Of a stretch of DNA of 64,000 nt, positions 34,870 to 45,470 are shown one piece after another; within the stretch, counting starts at the first letter, position 1, and each line of letters starts with the position of its first letter. The DNA is from Adenophora triphylla var. japonica (taxonomy: Eukaryota; Streptophyta; Magnoliopsida; Asterales; Campanulaceae). Made by a program: the position numbers and the translations under genes. The DNA is taken from assembly GCA_022495995.1 (NCBI GenBank), contig JAFEMH010001470.1:186001-250000 (forward strand), given 5' to 3'. Under the pieces are notes generated by a model that worked only from the letters and a program-made list of their open reading frames with translations, was not told the origin of the DNA and made no database searches.

Positions 34870-35257
34870 AATATACAATCCACAAGTTGAACAATAATGA
34901 ATATGTGCAAAAGTCAACGTCAACGTCTCAATATACAATACACAAGTTGAACAATAATGAATACTGCCTCCGAGTCTCCGTCTCATAAAATCTTATCCAC
35001 TTTGTCATTTTAGAGCGTCTCATTTAAAAGTCTCACTTTTTTAAAAATGAAACTTTTTAATATTTCTTTATTCATGGGATCCACTTGTCATACTCTCAAC
35101 AATTATCCGTTTACTATTTTCTACCCCACTTTCTCTCTCCTACCCACTCACAACTCCTACTTTAATAACACTATTCCTTATTTTTCACACAAAACATTAA
35201 ATGGCTAACATAATATGAGGCGGAGGGAGTATGTGCAAAAGTCAAAGTCAACGTCTC
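34870..35257. repeat. 60-bp tandem duplication, second copy split by a MITE
   Basis: Copy one is 34870-34929 (AATATACAATCCACAAGTTG to GTCAACGTCTC). Copy two is 34930-34963 plus 35230-35257. The interruption is the Stowaway at 34964-35229, and copy one shows the uninterrupted sequence AATGAATATGTGCAAAAGTC across the target TA. Confidence 0.9.
34964..35229. mobile_element. Stowaway MITE with preserved empty site
   Basis: 266 bp, left end CTGCCTCCGAGTCTCCGTCT, right end complementary to CTCCCTCCGCCTCATATTAT, flanked by TA at 34962-34963 and 35230-35231. The interior is noncoding. The neighbouring tandem copy carries a single TA at the same place, confirming both insertion and target duplication. 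Confidence 0.88.
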
Positions 35258-35392
35258 AGCTGGAGATGGAGTGTAATATTCGCAAACCAAATTACTAGGA
35301 AGGTTGGTTTGAATAAATTATGAACTTATTAATTAATGTATTTTTAGCTAGCAAATATCTCCAGAATTCCATTTAATTTGCAGAGCCTGCAA

Positions 35393-36622
35393 ATGGCGAC
35401 CTTCCCGATTCCTCAGCAAGCTTCCACGCAATCCCAACCCAACTCCAACTTCATCTTCCACGGCGACGATTACAATCCAAATATCTCCGTTGAACCACCT
35501 CAAGCTGCTCAAGGTAATATACAAAATTATCGAGCTATATACATGTGCGTGAGTCAGTAACGAACGAGCGTTTTCTTCCATTGTTGGCTTCATACCAAAA
35601 TTGCTTCTCAAATATTGACGGAATTCAATTGTTTTGATTAAAACTTAACAATATGATGTTATTTTTGTATTTTTGATCGTTGATCTGCAATGATATTTGA
35701 AATTATAAAATTTGTATGTGACATAGTTAAGAAAATGAGAAATCTCACAAGTTTCGGGTTTCGGATTCGCTTGGATGCCATTATTAGAAGTGCCACTAAT
35801 ATTGGCCTAGGGTTTGCAAGAACAAACAATTTTATGATCCAAAGCATGCTATTACTGGTAGTGCCACTTGGAGATGCCATTTTGGGTTGTGGGCGGCCCG
35901 TCCAGTCCGTGGTTCGTTATCCGCTTGGCTCGCCGTCCCGTATATGATGCGGACCACGGAGTCGATGGGCACGGGCCAAGCGGGCGCCGGGCCACGGGCC
36001 GCGTGCGGCCTAAAATGGCCATCTCCAGTTGCAGCACTACTTTACCAAATCCCTAAACGTGTCCTTTGAAATTGTGCAGAAGAAGTTGAGAAAGAAGGAG
36101 AAGAAGGAAGAGGAAGAACAACTGTGCCAAACCTAAATTACTATCTCCCTTTATACCAAGCTGCAAGAGATGGCGACTGGAAAAATGGAAAACAATTCAT
36201 CGACGAAAATCCCGATTCAATCACAGCAGTCATATCGATCCATGGCGCGACGGCGCTTCACATCGCGGCCAGCTACGGCCGATCGGAGTTCGTGGAGAAA
36301 ATCGTGAAACTCATGCCGCCTTATGCGCTTGAAATGCGAGACGGCAGTGGTTGCACGGCGCTGCACTGTATTGCGGTGGGGGGAACTGTGAAAGCCGCCA
36401 TGGCATTGGTGGAGAGAAGCCCTTACTTGGCGGAGATGGTGAATTATAAGAACGATACGCCGCTGTACCACCTGTGTACGACGATGCCGCTTGTGTCGGC
36501 GACGGAGAGGGAAATGGTGTGGTACCTTTGTTCGGTGACGAGAGATGTGTACCCTTCATTTTGTTTCTCCGGTGGTGGAGCTCCGAACTTGATCGTAAAG
36601 CTACTTGCCGCCGGTCACTTAG
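35393..36622 (+). CDS. Ankyrin-repeat protein (ITN1-like), 5' exons only
   Basis: Exon 1 is 35393-35513 (MATFPIPQQASTQSQPNSNF). Exon 2 is 36080-36622, joined in phase. Together they give 221 codons with no stop. Exon 2 opens with a Glu-rich linker and then ankyrin repeats: YLPLYQAARDGDWKNGKQFI, ATALHIAASYGRSEFVEKIV, CTALHCIAVGGTVKAAMALV and DTPLYHLC. It ends NLIVKLLAAGHLG at a GTAAGG donor. The N-terminal organisation is that of plant ankyrin/PGG membrane proteins, so C-terminal ankyrin and PGG exons are expected downstream, beyond the inserted retrotransposons and outside the window. A copia element begins 286 bp after exon 2, inside the presumed next intron. Whether the gene is still spliced across more than 27 kb of insertions cannot be judged here. 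It is related to the pseudogene at 20178-32698 and on the same strand. Confidence 0.85.
35514..36079 (+). other. Intron 1 of the second ankyrin gene
   Basis: 566 bp. The part at about 35885-36010 is unusually GC-rich (GGGCGGCCCGTCC, GGGCACGGGCCAAGCGGGCG, GGCCACGGGCCGCG) and holds imperfect inverted repeats: GCCATTTTGGG near 35877 and GGCCATCTCCAG near 36018 mirror GGAGATGGCC-like sequence. It looks like a small GC-rich MITE or foldback. A GGTAGTGCCACTTGGAGATGCC stretch precedes it. Confidence 0.45.
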
Positions 36623-36907
36623 GTAAGGCCCTAAATCAAACTACTCAACTACTCTAAAAATTATCGTTGAGCAACTTTTTTTTTTTTTTTTGCTGCAAAA
36701 TAGTTCTATATACAAATTTGTGCTTACTCTCTCCCGGTTTTAGCTACCTGGAGAAACACAATAGTTAGGAACTTAGGAGCCAATACTGTTGCTTCAATTG
36801 CATAGCAGTAGGCTGCATTAACCGCCCAAAAGCAATTTGCACAATTTGGCTAGAGGAAAATGTGGCCGCATTGGCCACCGCAGGACATTTTGGGCTGGTT
36901 CTCTGAT

Positions 36908-38301
36908 TGTTAGTCAAATATATGTTTAGGCTTAGAATTGCTTAATCCCAATCATAACAAGCATTAATGAGGACCCCTAATTTAATTAGATCAAAATAGA
37001 ATTTTTCTATGTACCATAGGATCCCTTAGTGCTAGTGCCCAGTGTTTTTGCTATGTATTTTTCTCAAGATTTTGATGACTTGAAGACCTGAGAATTTCCA
37101 TCAGCTATGTGTGAGTTACCGGTTGGAGTCAGTTACCGGTCAAAGCTCCTCTTACCGGTTGAGCTAACTTACCAGTTGAGTTACCGGGCCGGCACCTCAT
37201 GCACGATCATATCACTTTACCGGTTAAGGCGTACTCTTCAAGCTTCCTCCGGTTAGCAGCTTGCCGATGCATTAATTGTTCCCAACTACCAAGCCATCAA
37301 CTTTAGCTAAAGTTGGTAAAGCAAGCATGCTGACATGACATCTCTGCAGCAAATCAGTACCTTCTTTGAGAATGTCAAGTAACCAGTACTCACAGAGCCC
37401 CATCTATCTCTGGAAATCCTCTCTATCCAAATCTCAGGCATTTAATGCAAGGATCTTCCCATTTAATGTCTGCCAGTCCATGTCATCATTGCAACCTCTT
37501 CAAAGACAACGGCTCCTTTTCAAAGTTCACTATAAATAGTTTCCCCGGAGCATTGAAGAAGGTTGGTGCATTTATGATTCTTGAGAGTGAGTTGCTTTGA
37601 ACTACCAACCTGCACATTCTCTAGTTCAAGGCATTCAAAGCAAGTCCCTTTATTCACTAGACATCTCTGTTAGGACTTATACACTGGCACCTCAATCAAT
37701 TCTGTAGTGTTCCTCCATTAGACTACTTATGGAACACATTGATTGATTCACACACAACACCCTAGAGAAATCAGCTCAGCTTGTGAGCACATCTCTAGAA
37801 AACACCAGGTCTTTGTTGTAGCACGACCCATTAGTGGTCACCTCTAGTTTGGCAGCCTTTCAATCATTGGCTTGCAACTTGTAATAGGTAGAATCCATTA
37901 ATAAAGTAGTGCACCTTCACAAATCCAAGTTCTGACCAAACTTGGTAGAGGACGTAGCAGTTATTTAACACTGTGAACCTCTTCAAACAATGTGTCATTT
38001 ATTGCTTTGTTTGTTTTCTGTTGTGTAGTTGTAATCAGTTGAAAATCTCTCAACTGGTCACAACCTATTGACTTCACTTACTGCTCATTTTGTTTGTCTT
38101 ACTTGGAAATAATTTTTGTCTTGCCTTGCATGATATTTTGTCTTACCGGTTTGCCTTTTCTCTAAACTGAAAACTTAATTTCCGCTGTGCAAAATCACTT
38201 ACCGGTGAGCTAAAGTTTTTCAAAAGAAGTTTTAGCAAAAAGTTGTAGACAGGCTATTCACCCCCCCCTCTAGCCTGATTCCTACCATTTGGGACCTAAC
38301 A
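36908..38301 (+). repeat. Left LTR of copia 2
   Basis: 1394 bp, begins TGTTAGTCAAATATATG and ends GACCTAACA. TATA box CTATAAATAG at 37530-37539. Six ACCGGT motifs: four near 37115-37230 (U3) and two near 38150-38205 (U5 end). Confidence 0.94.
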
Positions 38302-38303
38302 AT

Positions 38304-38315
38304 TGGTATCAGAGC
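38304..38315 (+). promoter_or_regulatory. Primer binding site of copia 2
   Basis: TGGTATCAGAGC, two bases after the LTR, an exact match to the standard plant initiator tRNA-Met primer site. Confidence 0.92.
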
Positions 38316-38372
38316 TTACAATTTTCGAAAATCATTTTTCCAAGCTTAACCGCTTGAATTGCCAATTCCAAA

Positions 38373-41060
38373 ATGGCAGGAAAAATCATGCAAACATACA
38401 ACTTGACATCCGTTCCCATGTTGAACGATAACGAATTTCCAGTATGGAAAAACAGAATCATGCGGTACTTGGATTCAATAGATGATAGGTTAACTACTGT
38501 AGTCAGAGATGGTCCCATGACACCCTTAAAAATCAATCTTGCAACCAGAGCACCCAAAACTCCTCTCATGGATCATGCAGATAGAGAGTCTGAACAAGAT
38601 TTTGAGGTTTATGAAACTTATGTGCCAAAACCTCGTGAAGAATGGACTGAGGATGACAAACTTTGTGATTCCTTAGACCGAAAAGCATTGCATATAATAA
38701 CCTCAGGACTTGATGACAGACTGTACAAACAAGTACAATGCTATGAGACCGCTCAACAAGTATGGCAAAGTCTTCTCAGATACTTTGAAGGAGATCAAGT
38801 GGCCAAGGACAACAGACTCTACAAAAGCGTTGCTGAGTTTGAGTCCTTCAAGAAGAATCCAAATGAGACAATGAAGGAAACGTACGACCGATTCTGCGAG
38901 GTGAGTAACTCTTGTGCATCTTTAGGTAGAGTCTATACCATGAAAGACCTAAACATGAGATTCCTCAATTCTCTTGGAGACTTGTGGCATGTGAAGGTTG
39001 CTATTTTGAAAGAATGCCGTGATTTGAATACTACTCATATCCTGAACATTGTGTCTACTTTGTTTCTATATGAGGAAGAGCTCAACCTACTGAGTGGAGT
39101 TCAAAAACAATTTAAAAATCTATCTCTGCCGGCATCGAGATCTTCCCTGGTTCTTCTATGCTTACCAGCCAAATTACCACCAATGACTCTCCCTCAACAT
39201 CTCAGCCTCAACCAACTCTAGCCAATACCTCTTCTAACACACCTCTTGAGGTAGAGGATGAATTTGCTGCATTCGCCAGAAACTACAGAAAGTTTAAGGA
39301 TTTTAAGAAATCCCACAAAGAAATCATTTCAACCCAAAGCCTCATCCTTCCATAGATCTGGGAACTTCCAAAAGAAAGGCCAAACCTCAACCTCAACCGA
39401 CGGAAAGAATGCCCAAGGTGAGCTTGTGTGTTACAATTGTAGAAAACCCGGCCATTTTGCCTCCAAATGCCCTCAACCTAAATATGAATTTTTGAGGAAG
39501 AAACCATTCAAGAAATTCCCTAGATCTAAATCTAAGAGCTTAGTTGCCGAGGATGGAACTGAAAAAGCTATGCCAGTTTGGTTTGAGACCGACTCTGAGA
39601 ATGAAGAAGCTGACTATGCTGACTCGGATGAAGATGCGATGTCGCTTTGTTGCTATGGATGGAACCTATGAAAAACCCATCTCCCTGCAAACTCCTGTTT
39701 TTAGACACCCCAATTCCAATGAACAATCATCCTATGTTGATCAGACTCCGCCTATGAGATCTCCCTTGACATTCTTTGATGAACCCATTTCAACTCCCAA
39801 GGCAGATGCAGTAACCCCTATAATTTCAAAATTCAAAACATAGGTGGATCCCTTTATGGTCACCCAAAACCTTGCCCACTCTCGCACCGATGCAACCAAT
39901 CCAACCGACCTATCAAGCTCAAGCCTTGCCGATTGCTTCCTATCAACCGACGCTTGAGACCCGACCGATTCACTTAAAGCCTCTAACCGAACCTAGCCCT
40001 CAACCGATATCTTCACTACCAAATTTTGATCCCAATTTTGAACCATCATCCTCTTCCTCTCGGCCCTACCGTTGACCCTATGCCCAATATGTCAAAGTCC
40101 TGAAATGGCAGAGGTGATGAATGAGCTCTTCTCCGATTTTGAAAAATTAAATGAAGCTCACAAAATCATGGTTGATAATTTTAAAGTAATCACTACGAAA
40201 ATGATTCTTTGAAAGCCGAAATAAAAACTTTGAAAGAAAGTAAGCTAGAGTCGATCGGTTGAAGAAGGACAATCAAGAACTCACTGAGAGACTAAACATT
40301 TCAGTTTGTCAAATTGCTGATCTTGTGTCAAGAAATAACTCTCTTCATAAAACAATTGACACGTTTTCAAAATCACGAACTGCTGTGGAGACCATCATTC
40401 AAGATCAGTTATCTCCTAACCGAGATGTAACTACTGGTATAAGTTTTAACTCCGGCGGTGATGACATTGACAAAGCAAAGACAAACCAGCTTAAGGAGTC
40501 TCGTCTCGAGAACTTGATAGGCAAATTTGATGATGCTCAATCCAAAATGATTAAGAAGGAGTTAACCAAACCTTTCAAATCTGTCCCTCACACCTATCCT
40601 AATGGACGGCATACGAGATGAAAGCCTATCTCGAGCAAAAACAAATCTCAATGGACCGAGGTAGCCGATCCCGAGTTAGGACAATATGTCCCACTTAGTG
40701 ATGGGAACAAAGAAAGGTGGAATTAAAATTGTTGATCATGTTGCAGTCGGGAATCCTCAACCGGTAAGGTAACCGACACCGGTAAGGGTATGACCGATCG
40801 TACAACCGTCGCAGTCACCCAACCGGTAAAGGCAACCTAACCGGTAAAGCCATTCCTAAACCGATGCAACAGTTAACAAAGGTAAATCCATCACCTTCGT
40901 CCCCAAAGGATCTGTCTCGCTCAATCGGTTAATCCTCTCGAAGCATTGGCAAAATTGAACATCAATTCATCTAAGCCTCCTCACCATCTTCTAATAAATG
41001 TGTAAATTGTGGTTTTATTGGTCACAAGGCTTATGAATGCCTCTTGAAGCACCTATCTGG
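38373..41060 (+). pseudogene. Copia 2 gag region with two zinc knuckles
   Basis: The start ATG 38373 begins MAGKIMQTYNLTSVPML; the frame is open to 39221. The UBN2-type gag core includes NEFPVWKNRIMRYLDS, LDRKALHIITSGL, AQQVWQSLLRYFEGD and ETYDRFCEVSNSCASLG. Frame changes near 39130-39160 and 39330 lead to the first CCHC knuckle CYNCRKPGHFASKC (39429-39470) and an acidic segment. A coiled-coil-like piece (40259-40621, QELTERLNISVCQIADLVSR) follows, then a second knuckle CVNCGFIGHKAYEC (about 40999-41040). This is the same two-knuckle plus coiled-coil layout as copia 1. ACCGGTAA motifs cluster at 40758-40855, between coiled coil and second knuckle. Confidence 0.85.
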
Positions 41061-41199
41061 ACCCACCGAGTCTAAAAGCTCGAGGTGGTGGCCAGTATGG
41101 CCGCCAAAGAGGAACTAACTCTTTGGACCCAAAAGAATAAGGGGGACCATAAGCTTACCGTTTTATTTCAGAATGCTTAATGGCCTCAACCGATGCCGG

Positions 41200-42440
41200 T
41201 AAGGATGTTTGGATTATGGACAGTGGATGCTCTAGGCATATGATCGTCATGCCGATCTCCTAACCGATCTCGGGAAGAAGCATCTCGGTCCTCCGCTTGT
41301 CTTTGGTGACAACGCAAAGGGTAAAATTATCGGTCGAGGATCCATCAAAAGAGGTACGGAATTGTACGATGAAGGTATCTTTGGTGGATGGTCTAAAACA
41401 CAACCTTCTCTCTATTTCACAATTTTGTGACAAAGGTATGCATTGTGTTTTCAATTCTTCCAACTGCTATGTGAAAGACATTGCTATAGGTGAAACACTT
41501 CTCACCGGATATAGAAAAGGTAACGTATACGCTATAGATTTAAACAATGTCTCGAATGTTACTAATGTTTGTTTTGTAGCTAAGAACATCGGTGAGAATT
41601 CCTGGTTATGGCACAAGAGACTCACCACCCGAACTTCAAATATCTATCCAAGCCGGCCAATAAAAATCTTGTCGCCGGCTTACCTCGTGTGTCTGCTGAT
41701 CATGGAAGGAAATGTAGAGCTCGCCAATTGGGAAAACAAAGATAAAGAATCTTTCCGCAAAGAAGCCCTGCATGTCCACTTCTAGGTGCCTCCGGTTGCT
41801 ACATATGGATCTGTTTGGCCCCACAACTACGCGCCGGTTTAGGGGTAGCGAGATATGCTTTGGTTGTTGTAGACGACTTCTCAAGATATACCTGGGTGGA
41901 GATGTTTGCTTCAAAAGATGATACATATGAAGTAGCCACCGCATTATTCCGTCTACCGCAAACCCAAAAAGAGTGTGACATCATCGTATGAGATCGAGAT
42001 AATGGAACCGAATTCAAAAATCTTGGAATTGCTCAAGATCTTGTGATGATCATGGAATCGATCATAATTTCTCACCGCCGGTACACCGCAACAAAATGGT
42101 GTAGTTGAGAGAAAGAACAGGACCTTGATCGAAGCCGGAAAAACAATGATATCCGGCTAGGCTTCCCAAGTATTTTTGGGCCGAAGCTATCCATACCGCC
42201 CGCTTCACCCTGAATAGATCCTTGGTCAACAAGTTTCATAACAAGACCCCTTATGAGCTATGGCGTGGCGTAATCCCTAACATTGGTTTCTTCAAGATCT
42301 TCGGCTGCAAATGCTACGTACTTTACAACGGTAAAGAGCGCCGAGGTAAATTTGATGAAAAAGCCGATGAAGGTATCTTTGTGGGATACGCCAAGCACGT
42401 AAGGCATTTAGAGTTTTCAATAAACGGTTATTGAAAATTG
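41200..42440 (+). pseudogene. Copia 2 protease and integrase region
   Basis: Protease context WIMDSGCSRHM lies at about 41210-41243. Then the VSLVDGLKHNLLSISQFCD frame (41297-41785) leads into the integrase finger (LWHKRL). The integrase core is in scattered frames: VVVDDFSRYTWVEMF near 41863-41910, GVVERKNRTLIEA near 42095-42135, NRSLVNKFHNKTPYELW near 42215-42260 and FKIFGCKCYVLYNG near 42292-42330. At least five frame changes, several directly beside CCG or CGG. Not functional as read. Confidence 0.85.
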
Positions 42441-42916
42441 TTGAATCCGTTCATGTTACTTTTGATGAATTTGATTTGCTAGAGTCTCCGATAAGGCTCC
42501 AAATAGTACCGATAATTCTGGTGTGTTTGAGACAGTGAAACCAAAGAATCAAAACTCCAATCATTCCACCAGTTCTAATGCAAATCAATCCCCAGTTCAG
42601 CCTTCAGCCTCAAGTGGTGTAACTTGTAGAGACTTAGTTGATGACTCCTTCTTTCCCCAATCGGTTAGGCAATCCAATAGACAACCCCAGCTAACCGATT
42701 TATTACCAACCATCCTCATATTAATTTTCCTAATTCACCTCCCGAAGCCGAACCTATTTCAAACAATTTACCGTTTCCTTCCCCACTTACCGATCACCGT
42801 CTCCATCACCTTCTCCAAACCGATCTCCTTTACCGATCACATCTCCCTTTACCGATTCTACTCCTCCATTAGAAAACCTTAGACAAGAATCGGTCAGGCA
42901 AGACCTCCCTAGGGAA
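42441..42916 (+). other. Copia 2 variable linker between integrase and RT
   Basis: Ser/Pro/Thr-rich coding-like DNA with frame changes and many ACCGAT-type half motifs (for example 42695, 42788, 42835). No domain recognised. Confidence 0.6.
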
Positions 42917-44573
42917 GTGAGAACAGTGAGAGATCACCCTTTAGAAAATGTGATAGGTGATGTCTTTGGTCCCAGAATGACTAGAGGCCAATTAAGAAGC
43001 ATGGAGGATCAACATGGATTATTTTCCTCTGCTATGGTCTCAAATATTGAACCAAAGAAGACTGAGGAAGCACTAGATGACCCCAGCTGGGTAGAAGCTA
43101 TGCAAGAAGAGCTTAATCAGTTTGATAGATGTAAAGTTTGGGAGTTAGTGCCTAGACCTAGTGATCAAACCGTAATTGGAACGAAATGGGTTTATAGGAA
43201 TAAATTGGATGAAACTGGAAAAATTATAAGGAACAAGGCTAGACTAGTGGCTAAAGGGTATAGGCAGGAAGAAGGCATAGACTATGATGAGACTTTTGCT
43301 CCCGTAGCTAGATTAGAAGCCATTAGGTTATTCCTTGCCTATGCAGCCTACAAAGAGTTCAAGCTATATCAAATGGATGTGAAAAGTGCCTTTCTCAATG
43401 GGGAACTTCAAGAACTTGTTTATGTTGATCAACCCCCTGGTTTTGAAGATTCCAAGAAGCCTAATCACGTATACAAATTGAATAAAGCTTTGTACGGCCT
43501 CAAGCAAGCACCTCGAGCATGGTATGAAACTCTCTCCAAATTCCTACTTAGTGAGAAGTTTGAACGAGGTAAAATTGACACCACCTTATTTATTGCTAAG
43601 CATAATGGTCATTCATTGTTAGTTCAAATATATGTTGATGACATTATTTTTGGATCTACTAACGAGAAATTATGCAAGAGATTTGAGAAACTTATGCAGA
43701 GCAAATTTGAGATGAGCATGATGGGTGAGCTTACATTTTTCCTTGGACTTCAAGTCAAGCAAACCCAAGAAGGTATTTTTATAAATCAAGCCAAATACAC
43801 CAATGATCTAATCAAGAAATTTGGTCTTGACTCGCTCATCCTCAAAGCACTCCTATGGCCACCAATGTACACCTTGACAAAGATGAATCCGGTAAGAAAG
43901 TAGATATGACACTCTACCGAGGTATGATAGGCTCTCTACTTTACTTAACCGCCGCAGGCCGATATCATGTTTGCCGTATGTGTATGTGCTAGATTTCAAG
44001 CCGACCCTAGAGAATCTCATTTGCAAGTCGTTAAAAGAATTATAAGATATCTTTTGGGAACCGCTAACTTAGGTTTGTGGTATCCAAAAGATTCTTCATT
44101 TACACTTATTGGATATTCGTATGCCGATTTTGCAGCCTTGTAGGGTCACCAGAAAAGTACTAGTGGAACTTGTCAATTTCTCGGGTAACCGTTTGGTTTC
44201 CCGGTCGTGCAAGAAACAAGCATCAATTTCCACTTCTACTACCGAAGCCGAGTACATAGCCGCCGGGAGTTGCCGTTCACAAATTCTATGGATGAAGCAA
44301 CAACTAGTGGACTATGAAATCCCTCAAGAAGTATGTCCTATCTATTGTGATAACACCTCAGCTATCTCAGTCTCCAACAATCCTGTGATGCATTCAAAGA
44401 CTAAGCACATAGACATCAAATACCATTTCCTCAAGGATCATGTTGAAAAGGGTAACATTATTCTTTTAAAAGTCCATACTGATTATCAATTAGCTGATAT
44501 CTTAACAAAACCATTGGACATTAAAAGATTTGAATTCCTTAGAGGAGAACTAGGCATGATTGATATTCGATAA
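42917..44573 (+). pseudogene. Copia 2 reverse transcriptase and RNase H
   Basis: The open frame 42917-43903 contains [52 protein letters not shown], the catalytic D in [26 protein letters not shown] and the active site [14 protein letters not shown], then [15 protein letters not shown]. The frame is lost near 43835 within a CG-containing stretch. RNase H follows in pieces and then as an open frame 44109-44573 with STTEAEYIAAGSC, ICDN-like IYCDNTSAISVSNNP, RTKHIDIKYHFLKD and LADILTKPLD. Very similar to copia 1 in motifs but clearly a different family. Confidence 0.92.
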
Positions 44574-45470
44574 ACTTTATGTGCTAACTTTGTTATCTGT
44601 GTAAGCTCTCAACAAAGATCATAGGTGACCTCACTCGTTTACCGATGCTTGCTAGTGCTCATTTACCGGTATCCCTTACCTCCCTTTACCGGTCCTCTTA
44701 CCGACATACCTGATCGGTAAATGGTGTCTCTATCCGATGGTTCTTTACCGATGAAAGTCTCTCTTACCGGTCAAAATACCTGACCGGTTAGCTACCTTAC
44801 CGATTGCCCTTTACCGACGAATTGCGGCCGGATCCAAATTTGCAATCCGTATTTAACCGGCTCGTTTGTCATCATTGCCTATCAAGTCACATCAATCCCT
44901 TCGCCGCTGCAGTCTGCAACCTACCGTACTATCCCTTACCTGTTCCCCATGCTCCTATACAAAAGAAGTAGATCAATTTTAAATAATTGATCAAAAAGGT
45001 AATATCTCAGATTATTCATTTTTATCAAAAAGGTTATCTTTTTGTACTTGATTATATATTGATATAACTGTTGCACACACGTTCATAGTGTCATGACACA
45101 TATTTAATTTCGTGAAACAAAACTCGTCAATCAATGTGCACGACGCTTAAAAACCTTTAAGCTTCTTTTTGCTTTAACCAACACACCTCTTCATCTTCCC
45201 GCTCTTTTGTCCCCTATATAAGGATTTCAAAATCTCGCTTAAACTTTCCGGACTCTCTCTCTAAAAGAACTAGGCAACCGGCAATTTACTCTCATACTTC
45301 ATCTTCTCCTTCTCCATCTGTGTTCTTCACTTGAGATTTCTGGTATGACTTTGAAACTCTAAAGACTCCTAGATCTCTTATATTTCTAGAATCATCTAAA
45401 CTCTTAAAATTATTTGTAGAAATCTTGTTGATTCTAACTTATTTTGTTTGAATGATTATTTGATTCACAG
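44574..45470 (+). other. Copia 2 spacer with dense ACCGGT/ACCGAT motifs
   Basis: 44635-44880 holds a run of TTACCGAT, TTACCGGT, GATCGGTAA and GACCGGTTA motifs roughly every 20-30 bp, the densest cluster in the element. 44950-45300 is noncoding, and 45330-45470 looks like a short intron or leader before the next ATG (donor-like GGTATGAC at 45341, acceptor ATTCACAG just before 45471). Confidence 0.7.
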
